Shown here: positions 48,572 through 58,504 of the stretch, piece after piece
Layout of the letters: each line of letters begins with the position of its first letter
Position numbering within the stretch: the stretch's first letter is position 1
Source: Ochrobactrum sp. CGA5
GTDB taxonomy: Bacteria; Pseudomonadota; Alphaproteobacteria; Rhizobiales; Rhizobiaceae
Direction: 5' to 3'
DNA length: 64,000 nucleotides
NCBI RefSeq assembly: GCF_006345815.1
Contig: NZ_VCIG01000014.1
Span: 1-64,000 of the forward strand
Made by a program: the position numbers and the translations under genes
Notes under the pieces: model-generated
Seen by the model: the letters and a program-made list of their open reading frames with translations, nothing else
Database searches by the model: none
What the model was told of the DNA's origin: nothing

Positions 48572-51500
48572 TCAGAAGCTAACCTTCAATGACGCGTTGA
48601 CGCCATTTCGTTGTGCTCCAGAGCCGAACTGACCGCTATAGGACACACCAAGTGTGGCGTCCTTCGACAGCACAAAATCCAACCCGGCTTCGATAATGGT
48701 AGTATCCTTGGCTATCGGCGCACCAGTAACGGTGAAAGCGTTGGAGCCCAAGAAGCTCGCGGTCGAAACAGGGTTCACGTCTCCAGCTGCATGTCTCCAG
48801 CCAAGATCAGCGCGAGCGGTAGTGGGGATCGATCCCAGATCAAATGTAGTCGAAGCTCGGAATCCGAGGGTGCTGAACGTGGTGTCCGTCGTGTCGGATT
48901 CCATGGATAGCGCTGCTGCCGTCTGGCCGTCCTCGTTGAATCCATCAGTTTTCAATCGGACATAGGACAGATTGGCGTACGGTTCGAGCACAGCCTTCGG
49001 GAGTCGGATTTTGTATCCGAGCTCACCGAATATTTGGAACGTTCCCGCATCGTAGTCAGCGCTCAAGCTATCATTGAAAACGGGGAAGGCGACAGAACGG
49101 TTCATATCCAACTGATGCCAAGTGTAAGCGAGACCCGAGCTGAAAGCCAAGGCGTTGCCGTCAGACATCTGCCATTCGGTGCCCGTGTAAGCACCAATGG
49201 TGTAGTTATCGCTGCTGCCGGATGATGCGCTGCTATCGACATCGAAGGAGGTATGACTATAGCCAGCCAGGAGTCCGAGACGCCAGTTTTCATAAACAAG
49301 CCTGTCGATACCTGTGACAAAGCCGCCAACTGACGATTTCATGCGGCTAGTGTTGCCGGTCGAATCCTGTTCACTCCAAGCGCCGTAAACGTATCCCCAT
49401 CCCGTATAGAGGTTTCCAGTATCTGCTTGTGCTGTCACGGTCTCGAAGGCTTCAGACTTTTTGGCTTCAGAAGCATAGTTCATCGTGGCCACTGGTGCTG
49501 TCGGCGTCGATCCGTTGGCTTGTTGCAGCCAATTGGTGATTGCGCTGTTGATGAACTGCGACTGATTGATCAGAGCACCTTTCGCAGACGCGTAAGCCTC
49601 ACCTGACAGATTGTTAAATGCAGCACGGGCTTCATCGGCTGAGAGCATCAAGAGCCTGTTGTAAAGGGCCAGAGAACTTCCTGTCTGTGAAAGGGAATCC
49701 AGTGCCTGGGCTGTTGCGAACTCATTTTTCGTTTCTGCAACTGTCGTGAACAAAGGCGTTGGTTTCGGATTCTCACCTTGTCCGGGATTGCCACCTGGAT
49801 CTGGATTGTTCGGTTCGGGTTCGGATGCAATAGGCTTCAGCGCGACGTTGAAGGCATTTGAACTCTGATCTGGATCGAGTGTGAAGGTCAGGAACGCGGA
49901 GTTTGATGTCACATCCGCAAATTGTCCGTTAACCAGGTTAGCTGCAGACAGAATATTGTAATTCTGGCCTGCTTGGTAGCTGATTTCGGGATCAAGTGCC
50001 GTGATGACGAGATGCGAACCGCTGATGTTTGCCCGACCTGTTACATTGACGAGATCGGCAGTGCCGTCACCAGCCAGTTCGGCCATAAGGTAGGAGCCAG
50101 CCTGCAGGGTTAGGTCACCATTGATCGTCAACGTTCCAATCGAATTGCCTGGCGACAGAATACCACCGGATTGAATGCTTATGAGTGAACCTGGGCCTGA
50201 ACCCAGCGTGCCGTATCCGCCGAGTGTTGCTCCGTCGAAAACAGTCACATTGCCGCCAAGCTTACCGTTCCCCAGATTGTTCCCAACGATCAACTTGCCG
50301 CTCTTAACCGTGGTCGAGCCTGCATATCCAGAACTGTCACCTGTCAAAGTAAGGGTATTGGACCCATCTTTGATTATGTCGCCATTGCCAGCATAGATAC
50401 CGTTCCAGGAAACGGCATTTGAACGATCATAGATTAAGGTGCCAAGGTTGGTAATCGTGCCAGTGAAATTGGTGCCGCCAATGAGACCAGTCGTTCCGCC
50501 ATTGCCCAACTGAAGTGTGCTGTTAGGGCCAATAAGGACGTCGCCTCTTGAACTATTGGTGGTGGCAAGAATGAGCTTTCCACTGCCGACGTGGGCGAAA
50601 AGACCATTGCCAGTAATTTCTCCGTTGTAGAGGACGTCATCTGAGCGATTGAAAACAACCGCGCCGTGATTGGTTATGCTGCCAGCGACTGATCCTTCAG
50701 TACCACCATTTCCTAACTCCAGGACCGCACCAGCCATGATGCCTGTCCCGCCTGTATAGCTATTGGTACCAGTGAAAACTTGTTGTCCACTACCGATATT
50801 TACGCCGCCATCCCCGGAGATCACACCGCTAAACGTTCCAGCGGCGTTATTGATTTGCAGGTAATTGCTGCCAAGCGCGACATTTCCATGGCCTGAAAGG
50901 TTGTTAATCTGTGCGGAACTGGCATTGGAAACGTCGAACGTTCCATCAACTTGAACGTCGCTAGATTGGTTTACTCGCCCTTGACCGGATAAAGCTAATG
51001 TCGCCCCGTTGGCAATCGTGGTTGCGCCAGTATAATCATTCATTCCCTCCAAGGTCAGCGTACCATTTGCGGAATTGCTGCTATCCTTGACTGTCAGGCC
51101 ACCACTTCCTGATAATGCCCTTCTGATAGTGCTATCGTTCCCCGCCGTGTCGATAGTGCCACCACCTGCCGACAGATTGATTGTCCGCGACGTCGACAAA
51201 TCAAAGGCCGACCCAAATTTGAGTTCGCCGCCATCGAAGGTTAGCCCTCCATTGATGTCACCGAGATTGCTATCAGAGGAAACAGAAAGCGTACCCTGGT
51301 TGAGGACCGTGCCGCCTGCATAAGTGTTATTTCCGAAAAGCGTAAGCGTACCCACACCGTTCTTAATAAGCCGCGCCGCCGAACCTCCGCCTGAATTCGC
51401 CTGAATTCTGCCTGTCAAAGAAATTGCATGTCCGGCAGTGTCCACCGTAAGATCGGTAGAAGGGTTCAGGCTAAAGTTGTTGGCCAAGGTTACGTCTTTA

Positions 51501-52024
51501 TTTGCCGACAGCGTGGCCGAAGAAAACTGTGTTGTAATGCGAGCGGTTGAAAGAGCTCTATCATCGCCTGCCACGAGTGTTCCATTACCGATAAGGATAG
51601 ATCCTGAACCTCCGCCAAATGTATTGGCATGATTAAGAACGAGCGTTCCTTGGACGTAGATTCCCGTACCGCCGCCGCTGATCTCACCATCAATTATAAG
51701 TGTTCCCGAACCAGCTTTATCGATGAAACTCGTTCCGCCTTGGATGCCCCCAGTGATATGGCCGTTACCTAATGTGTTGAATTGCACATATTGGCCATTC
51801 GTGACGATATTTCCACTTAGAACGCCATTTGCACCGTTCGCAAAAAGCACAGTTGCAGGCATTACCAAATAGAAGTCATCCGTGACCGTCTGTTCACCTG
51901 AGATGGTGAGCGTACCACCTGGAAATACACTCTGTGCTGATGCCGATGAAATGAACGTAGTTGAAGACAACACAAGAATGGACGCCGCGATAACGCAGCG
52001 CGAAGAATTTCGCGATTTTGACAT
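48572..52024 (-). CDS. Autotransporter adhesin-type protein with PATR repeats, 1150 aa
   Basis: TAGGACAC precedes the ATG. The signal peptide (1-30, ending ASA) leads to a beta-helix passenger. It carries passenger-associated repeats such as GTLTLFGNNTYAGGT and GTLTLEGMNDYTGATT, then TLGSGPGSLISIQSGGILSPGNSIGT. The beta-barrel (about 870-1150) ends in VSF, the expected terminal aromatic. The barrel is closely related to that of the neighbouring 56186-52356 gene, so they are paralogues. It is probably a surface adhesin. The gene is intact. Confidence 0.93.
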   Translation of the reverse strand: MSKSRNSSRCVIAASILVLSSTTFISSASAQSVFPGGTLTISGEQTVTDDFYLVMPATVLFANGANGVLSGNIVTNGQYVQFNTLGNGHITGGIQGGTSFIDKAGSGTLIIDGEISGGGTGIYVQGTLVLNHANTFGGGSGSILIGNGTLVAGDDRALSTARITTQFSSATLSANKDVTLANNFSLNPSTDLTVDTAGHAISLTGRIQANSGGGSAARLIKNGVGTLTLFGNNTYAGGTVLNQGTLSVSSDSNLGDINGGLTFDGGELKFGSAFDLSTSRTINLSAGGGTIDTAGNDSTIRRALSGSGGLTVKDSSNSANGTLTLEGMNDYTGATTIANGATLALSGQGRVNQSSDVQVDGTFDVSNASSAQINNLSGHGNVALGSNYLQINNAAGTFSGVISGDGGVNIGSGQQVFTGTNSYTGGTGIMAGAVLELGNGGTEGSVAGSITNHGAVVFNRSDDVLYNGEITGNGLFAHVGSGKLILATTNSSRGDVLIGPNSTLQLGNGGTTGLIGGTNFTGTITNLGTLIYDRSNAVSWNGIYAGNGDIIKDGSNTLTLTGDSSGYAGSTTVKSGKLIVGNNLGNGKLGGNVTVFDGATLGGYGTLGSGPGSLISIQSGGILSPGNSIGTLTINGDLTLQAGSYLMAELAGDGTADLVNVTGRANISGSHLVITALDPEISYQAGQNYNILSAANLVNGQFADVTSNSAFLTFTLDPDQSSNAFNVALKPIASEPEPNNPDPGGNPGQGENPKPTPLFTTVAETKNEFATAQALDSLSQTGSSLALYNRLLMLSADEARAAFNNLSGEAYASAKGALINQSQFINSAITNWLQQANGSTPTAPVATMNYASEAKKSEAFETVTAQADTGNLYTGWGYVYGAWSEQDSTGNTSRMKSSVGGFVTGIDRLVYENWRLGLLAGYSHTSFDVDSSASSGSSDNYTIGAYTGTEWQMSDGNALAFSSGLAYTWHQLDMNRSVAFPVFNDSLSADYDAGTFQIFGELGYKIRLPKAVLEPYANLSYVRLKTDGFNEDGQTAAALSMESDTTDTTFSTLGFRASTTFDLGSIPTTARADLGWRHAAGDVNPVSTASFLGSNAFTVTGAPIAKDTTIIEAGLDFVLSKDATLGVSYSGQFGSGAQRNGVNASLKVSF

Positions 52025-52355
52025 GTGTCCTACCCCAAGACGCCTACCGTGGCGTCTATGTGCCCCAAGTTTGATCTTCGCATTCGATTGGACGAGGCGA
52101 AGATATTGCCCAACTGCTTTGTTGACATTAATGAAGTATTTTTAGAAAAAAATCTACGATAAACGCCAATTTTCTCTGAAATTCGTATTTGAACTGCCAG
52201 AGAACCGATTTGAATTGCTTGTGAGCTCTATAAGAAAAAGCCGCCCTGTCTTTATGGCAGGGCGGCAGTTCAAAACTCTGGAACAGACCAAAGCTCAGAG
52301 AGGGAAATCGCAGTGCTCAACCAGCATTAAGTAGCGCCACGATTTCCTAACTATT
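52025..52355. other. Intergenic region between the two autotransporters
   Basis: It contains the terminator of the upstream gene (52240-52266) and the AT-rich promoter area (about 52100-52200) of the 52024 gene. No other gene was seen. Confidence 0.5.
52235..52266 (-). terminator. Terminator of the 56186-52356 autotransporter
   Basis: GCCGCCCTG pairs with CAGGGCGGC across a 9-base loop. A T5 run follows on the minus strand. Confidence 0.9.
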
Positions 52356-55300
52356 TTAGAACTTCATATTCAAGGACGCATTGAAACCATTCTGCGTTGA
52401 GCCACTACCAAATTGACCAACATAGCTCACCCCGAAGGTTGATGCTTCGGTGATCGCCATATCGAAGCCCACTTCTACCAGTGCTGCGTCTTTGGCAATC
52501 GGAGCGCCTTCGACAGTAAAGGCATTGCTACCAGCAAAGAACTGTGTGGATTCTGGAGTGATATCGCCGTAAGCGTGACGCCATCCAAGAGTTCCTTTCA
52601 GATTTGCATTCGACGTACCCAACTGAAGGGGAGTCGATGCACGCAGACCAAGTGTCGTGAAGGTCGTATTGGTCGTTTCGCCGTCAACAGACAGTGCTGC
52701 GGCACCGCCTTTTTCAGTGAAACCATCGGTACGCAAACGAATGTGTGACAGGTTCGCGAAGGGTTCGAATGACGCGACGGCCGTATCAATACGATAACCA
52801 AGTTCACCAAAAGCTTGGAACGTTCGGGCATCATAATCAGCATCGAGGCTGTCACTGAAGCCAGTGTAGGCAACAGAACGAGATGAATCGATGTTATGCC
52901 ATGTTTGCACAAGGCCAGCCCGCAAACCAATTGGTCCCCACTGATTGCCGCCATAGACACCGAGGTGCCAGTTATCACTCGTTGCCGAAGCAAAACGGCC
53001 CTTGGCATCGAGATCAGTCTGGCTGTAACCACCGACAATACCGAGACGCCATCCGGACGCAAATCCGACGTCCACACCTGACAGGAAACCTCCTGTCGTA
53101 GACTTCAGGCCACCAGCATTTGAATTGCCATCATGATCTACCCACGAACCGAAGCCAGATGCCCAGACGCCAAAGTCATATGTTGAAGGAGCAACAGCTT
53201 CGAATGGCTGAGGAGCGCTTCCTTTTGGCGATTGTGCAAAGGACAGCACAGGGGTGTCCTTGGCAGCCACACCTGCGAAAGCTGTACGCAGGCGATTATT
53301 GATCGCATCTGCCGTCAGATTGGCGGTATCGATGAGTCCGGTTTTGACCGAAGCATGCGTGTCGCCAGATAGCTGGTTAAACGCATTGCGAGCTTCGTCT
53401 TCACTCGCAAGGAACAGAACGGAGTTGTACAGTTCGAGCGAGGATCCACTCTGTTCAAGGCTATCCAAAGCACGAGCTGTCGATTTCTGGTTGCTCGTTT
53501 GCGCAACTTTCTCAAACACAACTGGTGGGGTTCCTGGATCGACAGGTTCCGTTACCAGTCCAACGGTCAAATCGACTTGATTAGCCTGATAGCCGAGCGA
53601 AGTCGTCAAGAAAACGGATTTTGATACCGCCTCCGAGAACGCTCCGCTTACACCACCATCTGCAGTCAAAATCGTATAGGTCTGACCGTCCTGATAGCTG
53701 ATCTTGTCATCCAATGCATAAACGTCTACGCGCCCGCCATTTAGCGTCGCTTTCCCGCTAGCATCAATACGGTCGCTTGTGCCGTTTCCAGCAATTTCTA
53801 CTTCATATACAGAATCTGCGCCAAACGTTACGTCCCCGCCGACAGTCATAATTCCGATGGAGTTACCAGGGCGAAGAGTTCCATTAGCGGTCAGATTACC
53901 ACCAATGCTCCAGTTGCCACCCATGAAGGACGTCTGATCGACAACAACGCTTCCACCAACAATAATTGGCGTGCCAATAGCACCACCGCGCGTAACGGAA
54001 CCGTTATTCAGTTCAACATCGCCGCCAATTGTCGCTCCGGTTGAATGGAAAGTCAGCTGAGTTCCCGTGCCAATAACGTTTCCTTCGATATCTGTCCCTT
54101 CAGCAAACGAAAGTTGTGTACCTGCTTCCGTGTTCAGATTGGTGATACCGGATATCTTGCCATTGAACTTCGCGTTCTCTTCGATCTTGACGTGCGTAGC
54201 TCCCGATCCCTTTTCATCGAGATCGACAATATCGCCACTGGCTTCCGAACCTGCCTTCAGGGTCAGATTAAATGTTCCGTCTGCACCGTTGCCTGAGCGG
54301 TTGACCTGAGTCAGAACGCCATTGTTTGCAGTTGAGACTGTTCCTGCGCCAAACGAGACATTTGCAATGTCATCAGAAGCAGAGAAACCCACAAGGATTG
54401 ACGGGCCTTGCGCACTCTTAAGAACAGTGCCTTCGACAGAGATGGTTCCCGTACCGTTAATCTCCAACGCAGCGGCGTCAGTGCCATTGGCAGCAACAGA
54501 TCCACCGCTAAGATTAACTGATCCGCCATCCTTAACGAAAACGCCGGATGCAAATTTGCCGTTAGTGACAACATTTGTATTGGTTGCGCTAACGACGCCT
54601 GCAACAGTGCCTCTGTCGTTATTGGCGATCAGACCATAGCCATCTGCGCCATTCGTCACGATCTCAGAGTCGATCAGATTGATCGTGGAATTGGACTCTG
54701 CAAACGCACCAAATCCATTTGCACCAGATGTAGACACCGACACAGTTCCAGCAATCTTACCGCCGTCAATTGCATGAAGGCCAAAGGCGTCGCTGCCGGA
54801 CGTGACGACTTCAGAACCTTCTTTCAACGTTATGACAGAATGATCATTCCCGTTAGCGCTTCCACCATTTGCACCAGCCTGTACGCCATGCGCTTTCGCG
54901 CCAGATGTTGTCACCTTACTATTTGACGTCAAAGTCGAGTTCTTGGCCGCCAACAGACCGAAAGAACGATCACCGCTTGTGTCTACGCTACCGCCATTCA
55001 GCTCGATATTTCCACCATTGTCCGCAAAAGCGCCGTAAGCCCAAGCACCACTGGTAACGATCTCTGTGTCATGGGTGACGATTTTACCACCCTGCAGATT
55101 GCGATCATTGTTCGCAACTAACCCGTGGCCGCTCGCGCCTTGCGTGGAAATCTTGCCGCCAGTCTGATTGATTTCAGAGAAGGATTCAGCGAAAGCGCCA
55201 AAACCGTTCTTACCGCTCGTATTAACGTCAGCGGAACTGTTAATCACACCGCCATCGATGGCATGCAGACCGTAAGCATCGCTGCCTTTTGTGGAAACGG

Positions 55301-56186
55301 ATGCACCTTCGGTCAGGGTTATAACAGATTCATCTGAGCCATCTGCAGTACTGCCGTTCGCGCCAGCTTGGACGCCGTGTGCTTTATCCCCTTTAGTGGT
55401 GATCGCCGCACTCGATGTAACTGTCGAATTCTTAGACGCCAGAATACCGAAAGCACGCGCGCCAAGTGTGGTGACTGTACCACCGTTCAGCGTGATATCA
55501 CCACCATTATCAGCGAAAGCACCATGGGCCCAGTCACCTGACGTTTCGATATCAGTATCTGTCGCAACAATTTTGCCGCCTACAGTATTGAGATCATTGT
55601 TCGCGAGAAGCGCATGCCCATTCTGGCCTGTGGTTTTGATCGAGCCACCTGTCTGGTTAATAGTCGAATAGGACTCGGCAAACGCGCCAAATCCATTCTT
55701 TCCGCGAGTCGATATGCTAGCTTCGCTGTTTATTGTACCGCCATCAATCGCATGGAGACCATATGAGTCTACACCGATAGTAGAAACAGACACCCTTCCG
55801 CCAAGCGTCAATACGGACTTATCATTGCCGTCCGCATTTGATCCTTTGGCTCCAACTTGAGCGCCATGAGCCTTATCGCCTTCGGTAAAGATCGATAGCG
55901 AACCGCCCTGGGAACCGTCAAAACCAAAGATGGTAGGAGCAGTCAGGCTCTTTGAAACCAGAATTCCCCACGCACGCTTCGTTGACCCCGTCGTTGATGC
56001 TCTGATTTTATAGTCGCTGGTATAAGCATAACTTTCGTTCACTCCATTCGAAAATGAAATGGCGGCTTTGTCGGAGACGTCAATGTTAAACAATGGCTCG
56101 CTGCCAGCAGACACTATGTTCCCGCAAAACAGTACTACAGCGGTAGACGCAAGTGTTAGCGCCTTGTTCTTCGATACAATCGACAT
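52356..56186 (-). CDS. Autotransporter with three tandem 163-residue repeats, 1276 aa
   Basis: The start at 56186 has GGGG five bases upstream; a GTG two codons earlier is possible. The signal peptide is about 1-28. The passenger holds three tandem 163-residue repeats (55880-54414). Each contains six G-F/Y/H-G-x-x-A motifs such as GLHAIDGG, GAFAES, LLANND, GAFADNGG and GILASKNS. A linker with TLRPGNSIGIM precedes the beta-barrel, which ends in MKF. The barrel is paralogous to that of the 52024-48572 protein. This is a surface-exposed beta-helix adhesin of the Brucella/Bartonella type by architecture. Confidence 0.93.
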   Translation of the reverse strand: MSIVSKNKALTLASTAVVLFCGNIVSAGSEPLFNIDVSDKAAISFSNGVNESYAYTSDYKIRASTTGSTKRAWGILVSKSLTAPTIFGFDGSQGGSLSIFTEGDKAHGAQVGAKGSNADGNDKSVLTLGGRVSVSTIGVDSYGLHAIDGGTINSEASISTRGKNGFGAFAESYSTINQTGGSIKTTGQNGHALLANNDLNTVGGKIVATDTDIETSGDWAHGAFADNGGDITLNGGTVTTLGARAFGILASKNSTVTSSAAITTKGDKAHGVQAGANGSTADGSDESVITLTEGASVSTKGSDAYGLHAIDGGVINSSADVNTSGKNGFGAFAESFSEINQTGGKISTQGASGHGLVANNDRNLQGGKIVTHDTEIVTSGAWAYGAFADNGGNIELNGGSVDTSGDRSFGLLAAKNSTLTSNSKVTTSGAKAHGVQAGANGGSANGNDHSVITLKEGSEVVTSGSDAFGLHAIDGGKIAGTVSVSTSGANGFGAFAESNSTINLIDSEIVTNGADGYGLIANNDRGTVAGVVSATNTNVVTNGKFASGVFVKDGGSVNLSGGSVAANGTDAAALEINGTGTISVEGTVLKSAQGPSILVGFSASDDIANVSFGAGTVSTANNGVLTQVNRSGNGADGTFNLTLKAGSEASGDIVDLDEKGSGATHVKIEENAKFNGKISGITNLNTEAGTQLSFAEGTDIEGNVIGTGTQLTFHSTGATIGGDVELNNGSVTRGGAIGTPIIVGGSVVVDQTSFMGGNWSIGGNLTANGTLRPGNSIGIMTVGGDVTFGADSVYEVEIAGNGTSDRIDASGKATLNGGRVDVYALDDKISYQDGQTYTILTADGGVSGAFSEAVSKSVFLTTSLGYQANQVDLTVGLVTEPVDPGTPPVVFEKVAQTSNQKSTARALDSLEQSGSSLELYNSVLFLASEDEARNAFNQLSGDTHASVKTGLIDTANLTADAINNRLRTAFAGVAAKDTPVLSFAQSPKGSAPQPFEAVAPSTYDFGVWASGFGSWVDHDGNSNAGGLKSTTGGFLSGVDVGFASGWRLGIVGGYSQTDLDAKGRFASATSDNWHLGVYGGNQWGPIGLRAGLVQTWHNIDSSRSVAYTGFSDSLDADYDARTFQAFGELGYRIDTAVASFEPFANLSHIRLRTDGFTEKGGAAALSVDGETTNTTFTTLGLRASTPLQLGTSNANLKGTLGWRHAYGDITPESTQFFAGSNAFTVEGAPIAKDAALVEVGFDMAITEASTFGVSYVGQFGSGSTQNGFNASLNMKF
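54414..55880 (-). repeat. Three in-frame tandem repeats of 489 bp
   Basis: Units are 55880-55392, 55391-54903 and 54902-54414, each 163 codons. The first two are closest in sequence; the third has diverged in its second half. They likely arose by duplication and could change number by recombination. They are coding repeats, not CRISPR. Confidence 0.9.
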
Positions 56187-56498
56187 ACTCACCCCAATCA
56201 GTTAATTACCTTCGGGAGCTTAGTGACCAGAACGCAGATAAGCATATACAAGGTTCATAACAAACCTGTATGCAACGAAAATTTGCTTGTTTAGATTGCG
56301 CCGCGCATCAAACAACTCCCAAAACCCAAAAAAACGCTTATCCGTTTTGAGACGATTCTGCAACCACCGAGTGAGCTATAATCGTGCGATACTATGTCTT
56401 GTGGCAAATTTACAACCAGAGCATAATCAGAAAACGCGCTGTTCGAGCAACGGCCAATAGAAATAGAGATAGCTGTTGACATCTTGAAGAGGTAAAAA
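56187..56498. promoter_or_regulatory. Divergent intergenic region between the autotransporter and SRAP genes
   Basis: These 312 bases must hold the promoters of both genes. AT-rich stretches occur at 56240-56345. I looked for a GTTC-N7-GTTC LexA box before the SRAP gene and did not find one. Confidence 0.4.
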
Positions 56499-57167
56499 AT
56501 GTGCGGACGATACACTCTCTACCTACCGTGGTCGGAGATACATCGTCTCTATAATTTGACGCTCACGGCCGATCAAGCGCGCAACACGCAGCCGCGATAC
56601 AACATTTGTCCTACGCAGGATGTCCTGTTCGTTACTCACGCTGATGACGGTATGAAACTCCGCGAGGGCAGGTGGGGATTGGTGCCGTTTTGGGCGAAGG
56701 AGATCGGCAGATTCTCCACCTTCAATGCGATGTCTGAAGAGGCAGACAAGAAGCCAATGTTCCGAGAGGCCTTCAAAAGCAAGCGGTGCCTGATCCCGGT
56801 CGATGGATTCTACGAGTGGACCAAGAATGCCGATGACGGTGGTCGAGATCCATGGCATATCCATTTGCCAGAACATGCACCGTTCTCCTTTGCAGGCCTT
56901 TGGGCGACGAATGAAGCACTGGGGATCACAAGCTGCACGATTTTAACGGCCAAGCCTGTTGAGCCGATATCAGAGATACACAACCGGATGCCCGTCATTC
57001 TAACGCCGGATGTCTATTCCGACTGGATTGATCCCGCGACGTCCGTACCCGACGCCAAAGAACTGCTGAAACAACACTTGGACGGCGATCTTCAGATGTA
57101 TCGGGTTGATCGCCAGATCAATTCGAGTCGTTGGCCGGGAGATGAGACTGCAATTCAACCGATATAG
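56499..57167 (+). CDS. yedK: SRAP/YedK (HMCES-like) abasic-site shield protein
   Basis: Encodes 222 residues. Cys2 becomes the N-terminal nucleophile after Met removal. Asn in YNICPT, Glu in GFYEW and His in EIHNRMPVIL complete the SRAP active site. It crosslinks to abasic sites in single-stranded DNA and protects them. GAAGAGG precedes the ATG. Its 3' end overlaps the convergent diguanylate cyclase gene by 50 bases. Confidence 0.95.
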   Translation: MCGRYTLYLPWSEIHRLYNLTLTADQARNTQPRYNICPTQDVLFVTHADDGMKLREGRWGLVPFWAKEIGRFSTFNAMSEEADKKPMFREAFKSKRCLIPVDGFYEWTKNADDGGRDPWHIHLPEHAPFSFAGLWATNEALGITSCTILTAKPVEPISEIHNRMPVILTPDVYSDWIDPATSVPDAKELLKQHLDGDLQMYRVDRQINSSRWPGDETAIQPI

Positions 57168-58344
57168 ATACTGAAGGAACGCCCTCAGCAAAAACAACCT
57201 GATTTCGGCCTTTATTCTTGGCGGCATAAAGGGCTCTGTCAGCTCTCGTAAGCGTTTCGGAGAAAGTCGCATTGTCGCTATGCAGGACAACTCCAATCGA
57301 AACCGTGACAGAAATCGCGGTTGTGCCAATCTGGTAAGTTTTGCTGGCAACAGCTTGGCGAATTCTCTCGGCCGATATTTCAGGCGACATACTTCCCTTT
57401 TTACCGAAGATAACAACGAATTCCTCGCCGCCGGAGCGGGCGATGAAATCGTCTGGATGCAGAACGTCCAAAACTCGTATTGCTAAATCTTGTAGTACGC
57501 GGTCACCGGATTGATGGCCGTAAGTATCGTTGATGGCTTTAAAATCGTCGATATCGAGCATCGCAACGGCTTGACGGCCATTATTAGCCTGATTGTTCTC
57601 CAGGCACGCCTGCCCGTAAGAAATAAGTGAACGACGATTGGGCAGTTCCGTTAAATGATCTCGCGATGCCGCGTCTTCCCATCGCTTCTTCACCTGATCA
57701 GAGCACATCAGCAGAAACGATGTAGTGCCGATGACAGGCATAATGCAGAGAAACATCGGAGTAACGGCATTCATCCAATGCTCGTTATCGGCGACGGTAT
57801 TCAGACCACGATTGCCATCGAGCAGGTATATGAGCGTCCGTGTCAGATTAGCAATTGTGCACACGACATAGATAACAGTCAGAGAAAATCCGCCCCGTGA
57901 ACGATATTCGGGATTTCTGATGTTCTTAATTAAAATGATTGCAGACGCACAGGTTATGAAGCCCCAAAGAAGCGCAACAAGAAATATGCGCGCACCAATA
58001 TCCGGGACGACGAAAAGATAATAATAATAGGGTATAGTACCAATCGCTGGAACAATAAATGCATTGGTATAGACTTGTAGCCCGTGAAACTTACGAATGC
58101 TGGCGTGATATAAACAAAGGGCAAACAGTAATACAGCATTCGCAGAAGACGTAGCCAAATTATACGGGAGCCTATCTTCAATTGCAAAAATAACGCAGCC
58201 GATTGCGACCAAAAGAGTGGCTACTTGCCATATGCGAGCGGCAGGCCGAAGAGACGACGGCAGGTCACCCAATACAGCTGTCAGGACGCCACCGTTCGCC
58301 AATATAACGAGCGTCACTGTTATATATACAGATCGAGTGTCCAT
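57118..58344 (-). CDS. Membrane-bound diguanylate cyclase (GGDEF)
   Basis: Encodes 408 residues. The start at 58344 follows GGGGCGAAATC. Six or seven N-terminal membrane helices precede a GGDEF domain. It has LDIDDFKAINDTYGHQSGD (metal and substrate residues) and the active-site motif SGGEEF. The four residues where the RxxD inhibitory site would lie are HPDD, so product inhibition is probably absent. It makes cyclic di-GMP, which controls adhesion and motility. This fits the surface cargo nearby. Confidence 0.94.
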   Translation of the reverse strand: MDTRSVYITVTLVILANGGVLTAVLGDLPSSLRPAARIWQVATLLVAIGCVIFAIEDRLPYNLATSSANAVLLFALCLYHASIRKFHGLQVYTNAFIVPAIGTIPYYYYLFVVPDIGARIFLVALLWGFITCASAIILIKNIRNPEYRSRGGFSLTVIYVVCTIANLTRTLIYLLDGNRGLNTVADNEHWMNAVTPMFLCIMPVIGTTSFLLMCSDQVKKRWEDAASRDHLTELPNRRSLISYGQACLENNQANNGRQAVAMLDIDDFKAINDTYGHQSGDRVLQDLAIRVLDVLHPDDFIARSGGEEFVVIFGKKGSMSPEISAERIRQAVASKTYQIGTTAISVTVSIGVVLHSDNATFSETLTRADRALYAAKNKGRNQVVFAEGVPSVSISVELQSHLPANDSN

Positions 58345-58504
58345 GATTTCGCCCCTCGTAGACAACTCGATCATATGAGGAAACGGATCAAATAACAACG
58401 CGAGCAGCGACGCCTGGGAACACGTTGGATTTCTTCATTCCGGTTATTCCGCACAACATAACGCTAATGTTAAATCCGAAACATTGCTTTGTTGATAACG
58501 TTAG

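Noticed and set aside
48611-48965. Long plus-strand frames inside the autotransporter gene
   Set aside because: Frames opposite a repetitive beta-barrel gene; no start signals.
54414-55880. Regular repeats considered as CRISPR or satellite DNA
   Set aside because: They are 489-bp in-frame coding repeats of an autotransporter.
56440-56498. Possible LexA box before the SRAP gene
   Set aside because: Only one GTTC half is present; the second half at N7 is GGCC.
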